Below, piece after piece: positions 30,316 to 42,037 of a stretch of 64,000 bases of DNA. Each line of letters starts with the position of its first letter. Position 1 is the first letter of the stretch. Under the pieces are notes generated by a model. That model saw only the letters and a list, made by a program, of their open reading frames with translations. It had not been told where the DNA came from and searched no databases. The stretch is from Urophycis tenuis (Eukaryota > Chordata > Actinopteri > Gadiformes > Phycidae), in assembly GCA_036785325.1 (NCBI GenBank), contig JAXIVH010000101.1, positions 158,882-222,881 of the forward strand, read 5' to 3'. The position numbers were made by a program, and so were the translations under genes.

Positions 30316-30435
30316 GAGCTCTGTCACAAAGCAGAGCCCACCAGAAAAATTCTCTAATCTCTTGGGTGTTCCTCTCCACGGAAGTCTTTAGTAAAAGGCG
30401 AAAGGCTTATACGATTTGTAGAGAAACCAGAGTTA
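30316..30435 (-). ncRNA. U5 snRNA, unit B
   Basis: Complete, as unit A. The 5' flank leads into the U2 5' half 67 bp upstream. Confidence 0.85.
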
Positions 30436-30502
30436 ACAAATGCACAGGCCGCCACAGCCCGCCTGTCACACTCGCCGGCTTGGTAAACTGCCCAACGGTG
30501 GC

Positions 30503-30606
30503 CTTCTACGTTTAATATGTAGTCCCCACATAGAGGACATATCAGACATTAAGCTGATAAGAACAGATACTACCACTTGATCTTAGCCAAAAGGCAGAGA
30601 AGCGAT
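30503..30606 (-). pseudogene. U2 snRNA 5' half, unit B
   Basis: Stem IIa GTTCTTATCAG as in normal U2; extra G before GTAGTA; 3' half absent. 30607-30746 upstream would hold its promoter; no clear PSE is identified. Confidence 0.8.
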
Positions 30607-30746
30607 GGCCAACAGCGGCCTGTGACGGAAGACGCACTGCCGATGGAGCAACCTCAACCTCTGGTCTTGCATGTCGTTGTGCACAACAATGCGCTACCTT
30701 TTGAAGCCGCGCCCCCGGGAAAACAACTGCTTGGAAATCGGGCTCC

Positions 30747-30780
30747 AGGATGACACGCACATTCATGAAGCGTTCTATCT
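30747..30780 (+). pseudogene. U6 snRNA 3' fragment, unit B
   Basis: As unit A. Confidence 0.8.
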
Positions 30781-30831
30781 TTATCAGGATTTTAGAAAGT
30801 ATTCAGACCCTTTACTCAGTACTTAGTTTAA

Positions 30832-30952
30832 GGACCTTTGGCAGCAATTACAGCCTTGAGTCTTCTTGGGTATGACGCAACAAACCTTGCACACCTGGAT
30901 TTGGGGAGTTTCTGCCATTCTTCTCTGCAGATCCTCTCAAGCTCTGTCAGGT
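30832..30952 (-). pseudogene. Tc1-like transposase remnant 1, unit B
   Basis: As unit A. Confidence 0.85.
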
Positions 30953-31005
30953 AAGGCTGCTGTTAACTTAGGCTGCCATTCGCGCCTTCGGTTGTGCTCT
31001 AAGGT

Positions 31006-32771
31006 GTCTGGATGGCAGAGCGTTCTGTGACACCAAGATAAGTTCCCAGTCACCTCTGTATGGGATCAAATAAGGGTCAGAAAGATTTTGTACTTGTACA
31101 ATGAAGTTCACATGTGTAATAAAGTTTTGTAGTTGTAAAAATATTTTGTGTCTATGTAAAAACATTTTGTGCATGTGTAACAAAGTTTTGAAGTTGTAAA
31201 AACATTTTGTGCATGTGTAACAAAGTTTTGAAGTTGTAAAAACATTTTGTGCATGTGTAACAAAGTTTTGAAGTTGTAAAAATAGTTTGTGTATGTGTAA
31301 CAAAGTTTTGAAGTTGTAAAAACATTTTGTGCATGTGTAAAACTAAATCCGACGGACACACAAATTTCCCACCTTCAAGTACAAAACTCAAGTTACGAGT
31401 ACGAATTTTGACCCTGTTTTGACGCCTGAGTGAATAGCCAATCAGCACGTTGCTTACTGACTTGCCAATCAACCCGGTGCCCAGCCACGCGCCAACCAAC
31501 CATCCAATTAAGGAGCAGTAATTTCTGCCGGCCGGGATCTGAGAGCCAATGACACTCATGCTTCTGCGTAGGGATCGCGTCGAGATCACGCAATGGCCAC
31601 GCCGTTGCTCGGACACCGTCATGAGCCTGTGATACTTCAACGGAGGGATTGCATGGGGCTTACGTCTCGAAATGCAATTCATTGCCACACTGGTAGAGGG
31701 ACCAGAATGAGTAGAAATGAAGGCAAACGTTTTATAAATTTTTTATCAACAGATATGACTATATGATACGATTGCTTTATATAATATACAGCTATGTAGT
31801 TTATTATGGATTACTTTCTAATGTCTTGATCTAAAGTAACTCGCTAGTAATCCGTATGTGATGACCATTCTGATCATTACATACGGACATATATATGTGT
31901 GTGTGTGTGTGTGTGTTGTCGCCAATCAGTCGAAGCATTTATCAAGGCTGTGTTTACACCGTGGCGGTGTTTACGAGTGGAAACCGGAAAAGCGATCTCC
32001 AGCCAATGTAGTTCGTGGACCAATCACAGCCAAGGCCAACGCGTTGGGACGGCGTCGCCTCGACGCGCATCTAGGATTTGGGGAAGTGCACGTCGAGGAC
32101 GTAAAGGGTCCGCAAAGGGTCCACAAAGGGTCCGCCTTGGGTCCGCCGTCCCAACGCGTCGCGTCGACGCGGAAGTATAAACGAAGCAGCAACCCAGCCT
32201 TGAGTTGGCTCTCAGATCCCGGCCGGCAGAAATTGCTGCTCCTTGATTGGATGGCTGGTTGGCACGTGGGTTGGCACCGGGTTGATTGGCAAGTCAGTAA
32301 GCAACGTGCTGATTGGCTATTCACTCAGGCGTCAAAACAGGGTCAAAATTCGTACTCGTAACTTGAGTTTTGTACTTGAAGGTGGGAAATTTGTGTGTCC
32401 GTCGGATTTAGTTTTACACATGCACAAAATGTTTTTACAACTTCAAAACTTTGTTACACATACACAAACTATTTTTACAACTTCAAAACTTTGTTACACA
32501 TACACAAACTATTTTTACAACTTCAAAACTTTGTTACACATGCACAAAATGTTTTTACAACTTCAAAACTTTGTTACACATGCACAAAATGTTTTTACAA
32601 CTTCAAAACTTTGTTACACATGCACAAAATGTTTTTACATAGACACAAAATATTTTTACAACTACAAAACTTTATTACACATGTGAACTTCATTGTACAA
32701 GTAGAAAATCTTTCTGACCCTTATTTGATCCCATACCTCTGGAGGTGTGGGTGTGAATCCCACTTGTGACA
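31006..32771 (+). pseudogene. tRNA-Leu-like pseudogene split by the 1.7-kb element, unit B
   Basis: Halves at 31006-31058 and 32742-32771, CCTCTG duplicated at 31053-31058 and 32736-32741. Confidence 0.85.
31059..32735. mobile_element. Inverted-repeat (Dada-like) element, unit B (1677 bp)
   Basis: Same termini and nested MITE as unit A. Lacks about 50 bp found in A near 19485 and a 15-bp duplication near 20100. Confidence 0.8.
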
Positions 32772-32941
32772 CTCATGATGAATCCGAAGAAAAAGCAAAC
32801 TCCCCACCAAAATCCTGGTTTGATAACAACATTACTTTTTACTTTATTGGCCAGACATTCAGCAAGACGCATCCCACAGTAATCCTCACATACAGTACAA
32901 TGGGCCCAGGTTGAGGTACAGAACAAATCTAAATAAAGGCT

Positions 32942-33012
32942 TGCATTAACCGGGAATCGAACACGGGCCTCCGGCCTGGCAGGCGAGAATTCTACCACTG
33001 AACCACCAATGC
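32942..33012 (-). tRNA. tRNA-Gly(GCC), unit B
   Basis: As unit A, imperfect acceptor. Confidence 0.75.
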
Positions 33013-33586
33013 CTGCTTGTGGGGAGTAATTGACTCAAGAATTTTTTCAGTCAAATTACACCTGTAAGACACCGTATTTACTCATGACGAAGAATCCTTG
33101 AACCCCACAGTTTGTAGTTATGATAGTGGTCAATATCCCTTTGTTATGTGTAACGCCAAGTATGGGAAGATTTGACCCTTTACTCACCCCAACACAATCA
33201 ATGGAGTGCTATTCTGGGAGAAGGAGGTGTCGTTGAGAAAGAAGCAATCACTGTGTTCTGTTTTCCATGAGAAGTTTGAAATCATTTAACAAACATCTTT
33301 TTTCATCTTTTGTTCCGGATCAGGATAGCCGAGAAGTCTTAGGCCCTGCAATCAGCTTGCACTCTCCTCTGTTCTTACATTGTGGGATGGAACTGATCTT
33401 AAGGGTGCCCTGCATTGGTCTTGCATCGACTCTGGGTCTAAATCATGGCCGGTGAGAGTTCTACAACTGAAAACCAATGGTTGCCTCCTGCTCCATCTTG
33501 GCTCCCAGAATTGAATTTGTCACACTCAGTTACACCTGTAGACATAAAAGTGTTTGTTCACGACGAGGAGGATTTTCTTGCACAGT
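33013..33586. other. Gly-Asp spacer, unit B
   Basis: 574 bp between divergent tRNA genes. Nothing recognised. Confidence 0.6.
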
Positions 33587-33658
33587 TCCTCGTTAGTATA
33601 GTGGTCAGTATCCCCGCCTGTCACGCGGGAGACCGGGGTTCAATTCCCCGACGGGGAG
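33587..33658 (+). tRNA. tRNA-Asp(GTC), unit B
   Basis: All stems pair. Confidence 0.93.
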
Positions 33659-33763
33659 GTAGGGAATTTTACTCAAAGTGAAATTAGTAGATATCGGTGA
33701 TAAAGAAGTAACCTTTCAGTTCCTCAACAACTGCGATCCACGCTGTCCTTGTTGTTGTCACCA

Positions 33764-33846
33764 GTCAGGATGGCAGAGCGGTCTAAGGCGCTGCGTTCAG
33801 TTCGCAGTCTCCTCTGGAGGCGTGTGTTCGAATCCCACTTCTGACA
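33764..33846 (+). tRNA. tRNA-Leu(CAG), unit B
   Basis: As unit A. Confidence 0.88.
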
Positions 33847-34015
33847 TCGTTATTCATGAAATGAAGAATCTGTGAGTGCCTTGCACTGATGTTTACTGAC
33901 GAAATTCAATCATGATTCCATGGTATAAGGCTTAGCACTACTTTGGTTTTGGATTTTCCTGAGGAGATGAGCATAATGTAGGCTGCCATTCGCGCCTTCG
34001 GTTTTGCTCTAAGGT

Positions 34016-34098
34016 GTCTGGATGGCAGAGCGTTCTGTGACGCCAAGATAAGTTCCCAGTCGCCTCTGGAGGTGTGGTTGTGAATCCCACTTGTGACA
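34016..34098 (+). pseudogene. tRNA-Leu-like pseudogene 2, unit B
   Basis: Degenerate anticodon stem. Confidence 0.75.
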
Positions 34099-34247
34099 CT
34101 CATGAGGAATCTGAAGAAAAGGCAAACTCCCCACCAAAATCGTGACTTGATCACAACATTACTTTTTACTTTATTGGCCAAAAATATCCCACAGTAATCC
34201 TCACATACAGTACAATGGGCCCAGGTTGAGGTACAGAACAAATAGGC

Positions 34248-34305
34248 TGCATGAACACTCGCTCTCGCGTGGCAGGCGAGAATTATACCACGGAACCACC
34301 AATGC
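34248..34305 (-). pseudogene. tRNA-Gly(GCC) pseudogene, unit B
   Basis: 5' half kept. Confidence 0.75.
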
Positions 34306-34436
34306 CTGCTTGTGGGGAGTAAATGACTAAAGACATTTGTCAGTCAAATTACAGAATAGTCACATTCCTGTCTACAACCACCAAAAAATACATACAGTGA
34401 TTCTACATGGCTGGTGCATTGTTTAAATAAATGAAA

Positions 34437-34508
34437 TGCATTGGCCGGGAATCGAACACGGGTCAACTGCTTGGAAGGCAGCTATGCTCACCACTATACC
34501 ACCAATGC
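34437..34508 (-). tRNA. tRNA-Gly(TCC) 1, unit B
   Basis: Anticodon TCC. T stem has ACACGGG on the plus strand (one mismatch), shared with C only. Confidence 0.87.
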
Positions 34509-34864
34509 CGTCAGTAGCAGTTTTCTACCATGAATTCGGCAGCCCGACAACAGCCTGGCACAACCTAGTTCGCCATTAAGCGACAAAGTATATCTGTAGA
34601 TGTTAAAGGTGATGTACCTTCTCAATGCTCTAACCACATGATTACCTCTGCAAAACGTTTTTGTTCAACTTATATGTTGCCCAGAGTATAACTGTTTGGA
34701 TGACAGCAATGATTGTGACTAGGCATCCTCTGCTTTCGGGAGCCAATTCCTCAATAAGAACCAGCTATTGACTCAAGTTTCACAATCGTCGCTTTAGACC
34801 ACCTACATCCAGTTTAAAAAAAAGACAACTTTGGACCTTCTGATTACTTTCAAGGCTTAACCAA
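34509..34864. other. Gly-Gln spacer, unit B
   Basis: Nothing recognised. Confidence 0.6.
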
Positions 34865-34927
34865 GGTTTCATGGTGTAATGGTTAGCACGATAGACTCTG
34901 AATCCGAGTTCAAGTCTCGGTGGAACC
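34865..34927 (+). pseudogene. tRNA-Gln(CTG) with internal deletion, unit B
   Basis: Same 9-nt deletion as A. Confidence 0.8.
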
Positions 34928-35071
34928 GTGGAACCTTCATAGTCAGTACCTGTAAAACCTGTCGCTTGAAAAACCAGCACTTCAAACAGTGCTCCGGATT
35001 TCTTTTTAAATACGTTTAATCCGTATCCAATTCAAAACATTAAAAAAATACACTTGATAACAAGAACAGTA

Positions 35072-35153
35072 GATGGGGTGGCCGAGTGGTTAAGGCGATG
35101 GACTGCTAATCCATTGTGCTCTGCACGCGTGGGTTCGAATCCCATCCTCATCG
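35072..35153 (+). tRNA. tRNA-Ser(GCT), unit B
   Basis: As unit A. Confidence 0.92.
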
Positions 35154-35673
35154 GATGCATCACTCTAGGTTGTTCGTTTTCAGGTAGAAATGTGATGAAG
35201 CATAAATACTTACAGTGATGCTGCAACCACCAAAAATACATACAGTGATTCTACACATTCTGCCACTGAACCACCAATGCCTGCTTGTGGAGAGTGTTTG
35301 ACTCAAGAAATGTGTCAGTCAACTTACAGCATAGACACATTCCTGTCTACAACCACCAAAAAATACATAGTTATCCTACGTAGCTGGTGCATTGCTCTAG
35401 ATTTCAATTTTACTTGCATTTAGTACACTTTACAGAATGTACTTGTATCCAGAAATAGCAGAAAGGGTCACGGATTGGTTAAAGAGATAGACAATTAATC
35501 CTTTTATCACGACATGTTCGACTCCCATTCTTATTGTTTACTTCTGTTTGAGACTTACCTTTTTATATAGAATTGTGAGGAATCATAGTCACGTGCCTTT
35601 CTTCCTCAACCAAAAATACGTACAGTGATCATGAAATTCGTAAATTGCTGGGGCATTGGTTAAATAAACGAAA
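35154..35673. other. Ser-Gly spacer with tRNA debris, unit B
   Basis: Holds a 24-bp tRNA-Gly 5' fragment (35257-35280, minus) and the Ser-like pseudogene. Otherwise nothing. Confidence 0.65.
35463..35533 (+). pseudogene. tRNA-Ser-like pseudogene, unit B
   Basis: As unit A. Confidence 0.6.
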
Positions 35674-35745
35674 TGCATTGGCCGGGAATCGAACCCGGGT
35701 CAACTGCTTGGAAGGCAGCTATGCTCACCACTATACCACCAATGC
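35674..35745 (-). tRNA. tRNA-Gly(TCC) 2, unit B
   Basis: Stems intact. Confidence 0.92.
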
Positions 35746-35907
35746 TGTCAGTAGCAGTTTTCTACCATGAATTCCCCAGCCCGACAAGTCTATGTGTGTG
35801 TTTGTTTCTAAATACAGTGTAAATACAGTGTATTTTAGCACCTACCATTAGATAATCTCCATTGTAGGAGTAGCGGTATATAAAAGTCCTAGGATCAGTC
35901 TGTATTG

Positions 35908-35922
35908 GTGTTACTTCGGTGC

Positions 35923-35963
<41 letters not shown>

Positions 35964-35999
35964 GGCCAGCTTCTCGCAAATTCGTGAAGCGTTCTATCT
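35908..35999 (+). ncRNA. U6-like snRNA without internal stem-loop, unit B
   Basis: TATA at 35877-35886. Same internal replacement as A. Confidence 0.75.
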
Positions 36000-36537
36000 T
36001 TATCAAGATTTTAGAAAGTTTACTTAGTTTAAGAACCTTTGCCACAGCCTCAAGTCTTCTTTGGCATGACGCAACAAAATTTTCCCACCAGGATGTGGGG
36101 AGTTTCTGCCATTCTTCTCTGCAGATCCTGTCAAGCTCTGTCCGGTTGGATGGGGACCGTCGGTGGACAGCCTTTTTGTGGTCTCTCTTTGGGCAGCGTT
36201 TTGATTTTGATGTCAAACTCTGCTGAAGAACCTTGGGAGAATGAGCAGCTTCTTCTTGAGCGCCCACTCCAAAAACACAGCATGGTGTAGCCATGAAGAA
36301 CACTTGTGACATGTAATTACACCTAACAAGACTAGCCACAAGCACACGCATTCCGATTGTGCCACAGAGACTTGTGGAAGGTCTTGGTGTCTGTGTATCG
36401 TTGTACGCAAATGCCAAGTATGACAACATGAGGGAAATTTGCTCATTAGAAGAGGCGGATGCATGCAACATGAGGTGTCTTGGAGTTTTGATTGTCAAAC
36501 GCTTGTTTTGTCGACTGACTCACACTCAAAATGCACC
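36000..36537. other. U6-Asn spacer, unit B
   Basis: Tc1 remnant, then DNA shared with other tRNA-Asn/Lys flanks (for example 37407-37560). No gene. Confidence 0.65.
36033..36221 (-). pseudogene. Tc1-like transposase remnant 2, unit B
   Basis: As unit A, with the 9-bp deletion. Confidence 0.85.
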
Positions 36538-36544
36538 CGTCCCT

Positions 36545-36595
<51 letters not shown>

Positions 36596-36611
36596 GTTGC
36601 GCCACAGAGAC
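36538..36611 (-). tRNA. tRNA-Asn(GTT) 1, unit B
   Basis: As unit A. Confidence 0.92.
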
Positions 36612-36767
36612 GGCAGGCAGCTGCTGGTATCAGTGTATGGCCAAACAAAAGGCTAAGGACGGCAAAAGATGACAATTTGATCATTAACTTTGTGTGAAAT
36701 CCACTGTTCTGGATGTCCAGATCTGTGTGTGGGTCGCTCCAAACAAACAGCTAAAGGAACTTTTAAC

Positions 36768-36840
36768 GCCTGGCTAGCTCAGTCGGTAGAGCATGAGACT
36801 CTTAATCTCAGGGTCGTGGGTTCGAGCCCCACGTTGGGCG
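36768..36840 (+). tRNA. tRNA-Lys(CTT) 1, unit B
   Basis: As unit A. Confidence 0.92.
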
Positions 36841-37338
36841 GTTCCTTTTGGGCAGCGTTTTGATTTTGATGTCAAACACTGCTGAAGAACCTTGGGAGAA
36901 TCAGCATTTATAGGCTTCTTCTTGAACGCCGACTACAATAACACAGTAGGGTGTAGCCATGAAGAAGTTAGGCTCAAAGGACCTGTGACATGTAATTAAA
37001 CCTAACAGCACTGCCCACAAGCAAACACACTGGCAGCATGGTGTAGCCATGAAGAAGACTTGTGACATGTAATTACACCTAACAACATGCCATTGTTTCT
37101 AGGTGCAAACAATGGTGCAAACAATGTTTCTAGGTGCAAACATGCAACAATTGCCATGTGAAATTTGAGCTCATGTATCAAGGTTTTGCAAGAACATAAA
37201 TTATTTACTGAGTTCAGACGACATGCCCCCTTGACTACAAGCATGTGTGGATAAAGAGTTGCCTGTATTGTGCCCAGTTACACAGTTCTACATTAACACA
37301 TGCACCTTGTTTCGTGAACCTGCATGTCTGTTCAAAGT
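36841..37338. other. Lys-Asn spacer, unit B
   Basis: Contains a repeated Lys 3' flank block (36845-37080) also found after 37870. No gene. Confidence 0.6.
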
Positions 37339-37340
37339 CA

Positions 37341-37401
37341 TCCGGCCCTGAACCACCAACCTTTCAGTTAACAGCCGAACGCGCTAGCCTATTGCGCCAC
37401 A
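37341..37401 (-). pseudogene. tRNA-Asn with T-arm deletion, unit B
   Basis: As unit A. Confidence 0.8.
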
Positions 37402-37560
37402 GGTCTCGGTGTCTGTGTATCGTTGTACGCAAATCCCAAGTATGACAACATGAGGGAAATTTGCTCATCAGAAGAGGCGGATGCATGAAACATGAGGCGT
37501 CTTGGAGTTTTGATTGTCAAACACTTGTTTTGTCGACTGGCATATGACTCAAAATGCACC

Positions 37561-37567
37561 CGTCCCT

Positions 37568-37628
<61 letters not shown>

Positions 37629-37634
37629 AGAGAC
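37561..37634 (-). tRNA. tRNA-Asn(GTT) 2, unit B
   Basis: As unit A. Confidence 0.92.
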
Positions 37635-37813
37635 CTCAGGCTGCTGCTGGTGGTGTCAGTGAATCGGGAAACAAAAAGCTAAGGACGTCAAAAGATGGCA
37701 ATTTGATCATTAACTTTGCGTGAAACCCACTGTTGTGGATGTCCAACAGCTGTTGTGTGCTTCCAGATCTGTTTGTGGGTCCGTCCAAACGAACACCTAA
37801 AGAGAGTTTCATC

Positions 37814-37870
37814 GCCCGGCTAGCTCAGTCGGTAGAGCATGAGACTCTTAATCTCAGGGTCGTGGGTTCT
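37814..37870 (+). pseudogene. tRNA-Lys(CTT) 2, 3' truncated, unit B
   Basis: Same truncation as A. Confidence 0.85.
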
Positions 37871-38227
37871 TTGGGCAGCGTTTTGATTTTGATGTCAAAC
37901 ACTGCTGAAGAACCTTGGGAGAATGAGAATTGATGGTCTTCTTCTTGAGCACCCACTACAAAAATGCAGCATGGTGTAGCCATGAAGAAGACTTGTGACA
38001 TGTAATTACACCTAACAACACTAGCCACAAGCACACGCAGTACGATTGCGCCACAGCGACTTGTGGAAGGTCTTGGTGTCTGTGTATTATTGTACGCAAA
38101 TGCCAAGTATAACAACATGAGGGAAATTTGCTGATTAGAAGAGGAGGATGCATGAAACATGAGGTGTCTTGGAGTTTTGATTGTCAAACGCTTGTTTTGT
38201 CGACTGGCATCACACTCAAAATGCATC
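37871..38227. other. Lys-Asn fragment spacer, unit B
   Basis: Lys 3' flank block followed by Asn flank. At 38038-38060 a 23-bp stretch resembles the 5' end of tRNA-Asn (minus). Nothing functional seen. Confidence 0.55.
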
Positions 38228-38260
38228 CGTCCCTGGGTGGGCTTGAACCACCAACCTTTT
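38228..38260 (-). pseudogene. tRNA-Asn 3' fragment, unit B
   Basis: As unit A. Confidence 0.8.
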
Positions 38261-38479
38261 GAGAAAAAATGAGAAAACAACAACATTGGTCTGACATGAT
38301 TCCTTGGATGCGTGAGAAAAATAAAAGTTGATTAAGTAGCACATCAGATAACAGTCTGTACTTTTGGAGTTTATCTTAGGAGATCCTGTGTACGTTGTAT
38401 GCCCATTGTGTCACAAAGCATAGAGAGAATATTCACGGAAAAGTACAGCAAACACCAGCATCATTTGCAAAGACTACGT

Positions 38480-38552
38480 TGCCAAATGTGGTGCTCGAAC
38501 CCACGACCCTGAGATTAAGAGTCTCATGCTCTATCGACTGAGCTAACCGGGC
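38480..38552 (-). tRNA. tRNA-Lys(CTT) variant, unit B
   Basis: As unit A, acceptor mismatched. Confidence 0.75.
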
Positions 38553-38946
38553 TCAGAATCAACTGCTACGTCGTGTTTCACAAAGAAACTTTAAAGTCCA
38601 AATGAGTTGTTGAAAATTAACCAGAATGCTTTGCATGCCATGTCTTTGGTAGAGTTCACTTGCTCCTTGCAAAGCTTTCAACTTTAATTTTGAACCCAAA
38701 CTTTGAATATCTCCTCTGTTAGACTGGTTTTGATAGGTTAAGGGCCACAACACTTCAATAGAAAAATTCTGATCAATGTTACAAAGGATTGCACTGTCTG
38801 TGTGGCAAACAAACAATCAAAGGCTAAGTTATTCTTCACAATATCGTAATATGCGATAGACATGGGTTGCAGGTGCCCAAGGAGTAGCAAAAGGTACGGT
38901 TGAGATGATTCTGATATTTTTTTGGTTCACAAAAAGCTGGCATCAC
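38553..38946. other. Lys-Thr spacer, unit B
   Basis: 394 bp, duplicated at 39536-39957. No gene; the matching 85-residue minus ORFs are chance frames in duplicated spacer. Confidence 0.6.
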
Positions 38947-39020
38947 AGGTACTGCTGGGAGTTGAACCCAGGGTCTCCTGTTTACAAGACAGGCGCTTTG
39001 ACCAGCTAAGCCACAGTACC
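38947..39020 (-). tRNA. tRNA-Thr(TGT) 1, unit B
   Basis: As unit A. Confidence 0.92.
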
Positions 39021-39142
39021 TCTGCTGTCATAGGGTGAAATTTCTCTGAAATTGGTCCAATGTAGCACTACCTGATGTTCGTTAAGAAAGAAAAAACGGC
39101 AAGGAAAAGGAATTGAAACAACTGGGAGTCTTACATAAATGC

Positions 39143-39216
39143 AGGTACTGCTGGGATTTGAACCCAGGATCTCCTGTTTACTAGACAGGCACTTTAACCA
39201 GCTAAGCCACAGCACC
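39143..39216 (-). tRNA. tRNA-Thr(AGT), unit B
   Basis: As unit A. Confidence 0.92.
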
Positions 39217-39462
39217 ACTGGCACCCAAAGTGAACTGCTGGAGCGAAAAATTGAGAAAAACAACAACAGTGGTCTGACATGATTCCTTGCATGCGTGAGA
39301 AAAATAAAAGTTGATTAAGTAGCACATCAGATAACACTTTGTACTTTTGGAGTTTATCTTAGGAGATCCTGTGTACGTTGTATGGCCATTGTGTCACAAA
39401 GCACAGAGAGAAGATTAACGGAAAAGTACAGCAAACACCAGCATCATTTGCAAAGACTACTG

Positions 39463-39535
39463 CGCCCAATGTGGGGCTCGAACCCACGACCCTGAGATTA
39501 AGAGTCTCATGCTCTACCGACTGAGCTAACCGGGC
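39463..39535 (-). tRNA. tRNA-Lys(CTT) 3, unit B
   Basis: As unit A. Confidence 0.92.
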
Positions 39536-39957
39536 TCAGAATCAACTGGCACGTCGTGTTTCGCAAACAAACTTTAAAGTCCAAATGAGTTGTTGACAAT
39601 TAACCATAATGCTTTGCATGCCATGTCTTTGGTAGCGTTCACTTGCTCCTTGCAAAGCTTTCAACTTTAATTTCGAACCCCAACTTTGAATATCTCCTCT
39701 GTTAGACTGGTTTTGATAGGTTAAGGGCCACAACACTTCAATAGAAAAATTCTGAACAATGTTACAAAGGATTGCACTGTCTGTGTGGCAAACAAACAAT
39801 CAAAGGCTAAGTTATTTCTTCACAATATCGTAATATGCGATAGACATGGGTTGCAGGTGCTCAAGGAGTAGCAAAAGGTCCGGTTGAGATGATTCTGATA
39901 TTTTACAGGTACACAAAAAGCTGGCATCACAATGTAAACTAGGAGAAGGGCACTCAC
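39536..39957. other. Lys-Thr spacer 2, unit B
   Basis: Second copy of the 38553-38946 spacer. No gene. Confidence 0.6.
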
Positions 39958-40031
39958 AGGTACTGCTGGGAGTTGAACCCAGGGCCTCCTGTTTACAAGA
40001 CAGGTGCTTTGAACAGCTAAGCCACAGTACC
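39958..40031 (-). tRNA. tRNA-Thr(TGT) 2, unit B
   Basis: As unit A. Confidence 0.9.
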
Positions 40032-40394
40032 TCTGCTGTCATAGGGTGAAATTTCTCTGAAGTTGGTCCAATGTAGCACTACCTGATGTGTGTTAAGAAA
40101 GAAAAAACGGCAAGGAATCGGAATTGAAACAACTGGGAGTCTTACATAACTGCAGGTACTGCAGTGATGATCAATGTTACAAAGGATTGCAATGTCTAGG
40201 GATAAGCTTGCCCATGGCAGTGGGGTTAGAGGCTCCCGTGGTCCCTGGAAATCCCAAATTCATACTACCTCACCAAGACAGAGCACCACACCGTCGCCAG
40301 GGGCACTGCATTTCCGGAAAATGCTGACTTGCACTGAGCAGCATTTGCAGCTGGGGTACCCTTGAGAAGGAAAGGGCATTTTTACAATAAAGCA
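40032..40394. other. Thr-U5 spacer, unit B
   Basis: A tRNA-Thr 3' stub of about 10 bp near 40153, then U5 3' flank. Confidence 0.6.
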
Positions 40395-41081
40395 GAGCTC
40401 TCCCACACAGCAAAGCCCACCAAAAAAATCCTTAAACTATTGGGTGTTCCTCTCAACTGAAGTCTTTAGTAAAAGGCGAAAGGCTTAAGGCTGGGTTATG
40501 CTTCGTTTATACTTCCGCGTCGACGCGACACTGGGGGACGGCGGACCCACGGAGGACCCTTTGCGGACCCTTTACGGACCCTTTACGTCCTCGACGTGCA
40601 CCTCCCCAAATCCTAGACGCGCGTCGAGGCGACGCCGTCCCAACGCGTTGGCTTTGGCTGTGATTGGTCTGCAAACTACATTGGCTGGAGATCGCTTTTC
40701 CGGTTTCCACTCGTAAACACCGCCACAGTGTAAACACAGCCTTAATAAATGGCGACAACATACATATATATATATATATATATACGTTGTCGCCAATCAG
40801 TCGAAGCATATATATATATAACTTTTGGCCTTCATTTCTGTAAACTTTTTTTTAACTCGCTAGTACTCCGTGTGTAATAACCAGAATGGTCATTCTGGTC
40901 CCTCTACCGGTGTGGCAATGAATTGCATTTTGAGACGTAAACCCCACACAATCCCTCCGCAGAAGTATCACGGGCTCATGACGGCGTCCGAGCAACGGCG
41001 TGGCCATTGCGTGATCACGTCGCAATCCCTACACAGAAGCATAAACCAGCCTTTATACGGTTTGTAGGGAAACCAGAGTTA
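40395..41081 (-). pseudogene. U5 snRNA split by a MITE, unit B
   Basis: Parts 40395-40487 and 41053-41081. TTA at 40485-40487 and 41053-41055. Confidence 0.88.
40488..41052. mobile_element. PIF/Harbinger-like MITE in U5, unit B
   Basis: 565 bp, as unit A. Confidence 0.85.
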
Positions 41082-41361
41082 AAACTACTACATGCATCCA
41101 GGAGCCGCCTGTCGCACTCGCCGGCTCAGTGAGCTGCACGACGGTGGCCCTCTGCCGAGCTACAAAGTCAGGCACAAAGCCAACCTAACAGCCAACCCTT
41201 TTGCGATTGGCTTCCACTCGCTGCTGACCCATTGCCTGCTAATGATGGCAACATACACAATAAAGACAGTGAGGCATTTGGACAGGGTTTAAATATAGGC
41301 CAATTAGACGATGCACCACGTAGAGGGGATGAAAACAAGCTCTAACTCATTCCCTGAGAAG

Positions 41362-41433
41362 CTCCCCGTCGGGGAATTGAACCCCGGTCTCCTGCGTGAC
41401 AAGCAGGGATACTGTCCACTATACTAACGAGGG
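41362..41433 (-). tRNA. tRNA-Asp(GTC), unit C
   Basis: As unit B. Confidence 0.92.
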
Positions 41434-41880
41434 GAGGGCATAGGAGCACAGCTGTCCTCTAACTCAAAGCGCAACGACTGGACGTCGACTTGGCACAGGA
41501 ACCCCAAAAGCAAGACAGATTCATCGGAGGTTCTGAGTAGACCTAGAAGCAGATGGGTCAAACAAACAAAAACAAACAGCCACCTGAGATTTTGCATCAA
41601 TAAATGCCATCAAGGCGCATTGCTGCCTGCAGCAATTTGCGTTTGAGGAATTACATAGACAAGATGTCAACCGTTCGCAAACAACAATCTTGCCCACAAT
41701 CCTTTCTACAAATGAACTGCGTTACATGTTACCTTATTAATGAAGATGATGTCCTTGTTCAGTGCTGCTAACTAAACCAACAGTCTCAGACATTTGAAAA
41801 GCTCATTCATGGTGGCAATAAATCCATAAGTAGTCAATTCTCTTTTGAACACTGCAGTCAACGTAAGCCCACAAGCACAT

Positions 41881-42037
41881 CAGGGGAGAGCCAGACGCAG
41901 TCCCCTACTATCAAAAAGTTTGCAGTCGAGATTCCCACATGTGGGAATCACCACAGTACAACCTGAGTGCAATGGCTGAGCCTCACCCTGGGTGAGCCAC
42001 CTCCTTGATCATGGTATCTCTCCTGTCAGGTAAGTAT
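41881..42037 (-). ncRNA. U1 snRNA variant, unit C
   Basis: As unit B; PSE-like block 42080-42097. Confidence 0.87.

Larger units (their letters stand above)
29203..41361. repeat. Tandem array unit B (12,159 bp), used as reference
   Basis: The same 30-odd genes and fragments as A, C and D in the same order. Its spacers are described separately below. Confidence 0.95.

Noticed and set aside
38559..38816. 85-codon minus ORF repeated in all units (MFVCHTDSAILCN)
   Set aside because: Lies in duplicated tRNA spacer, with no domain and no codon-level conservation beyond the duplication itself.
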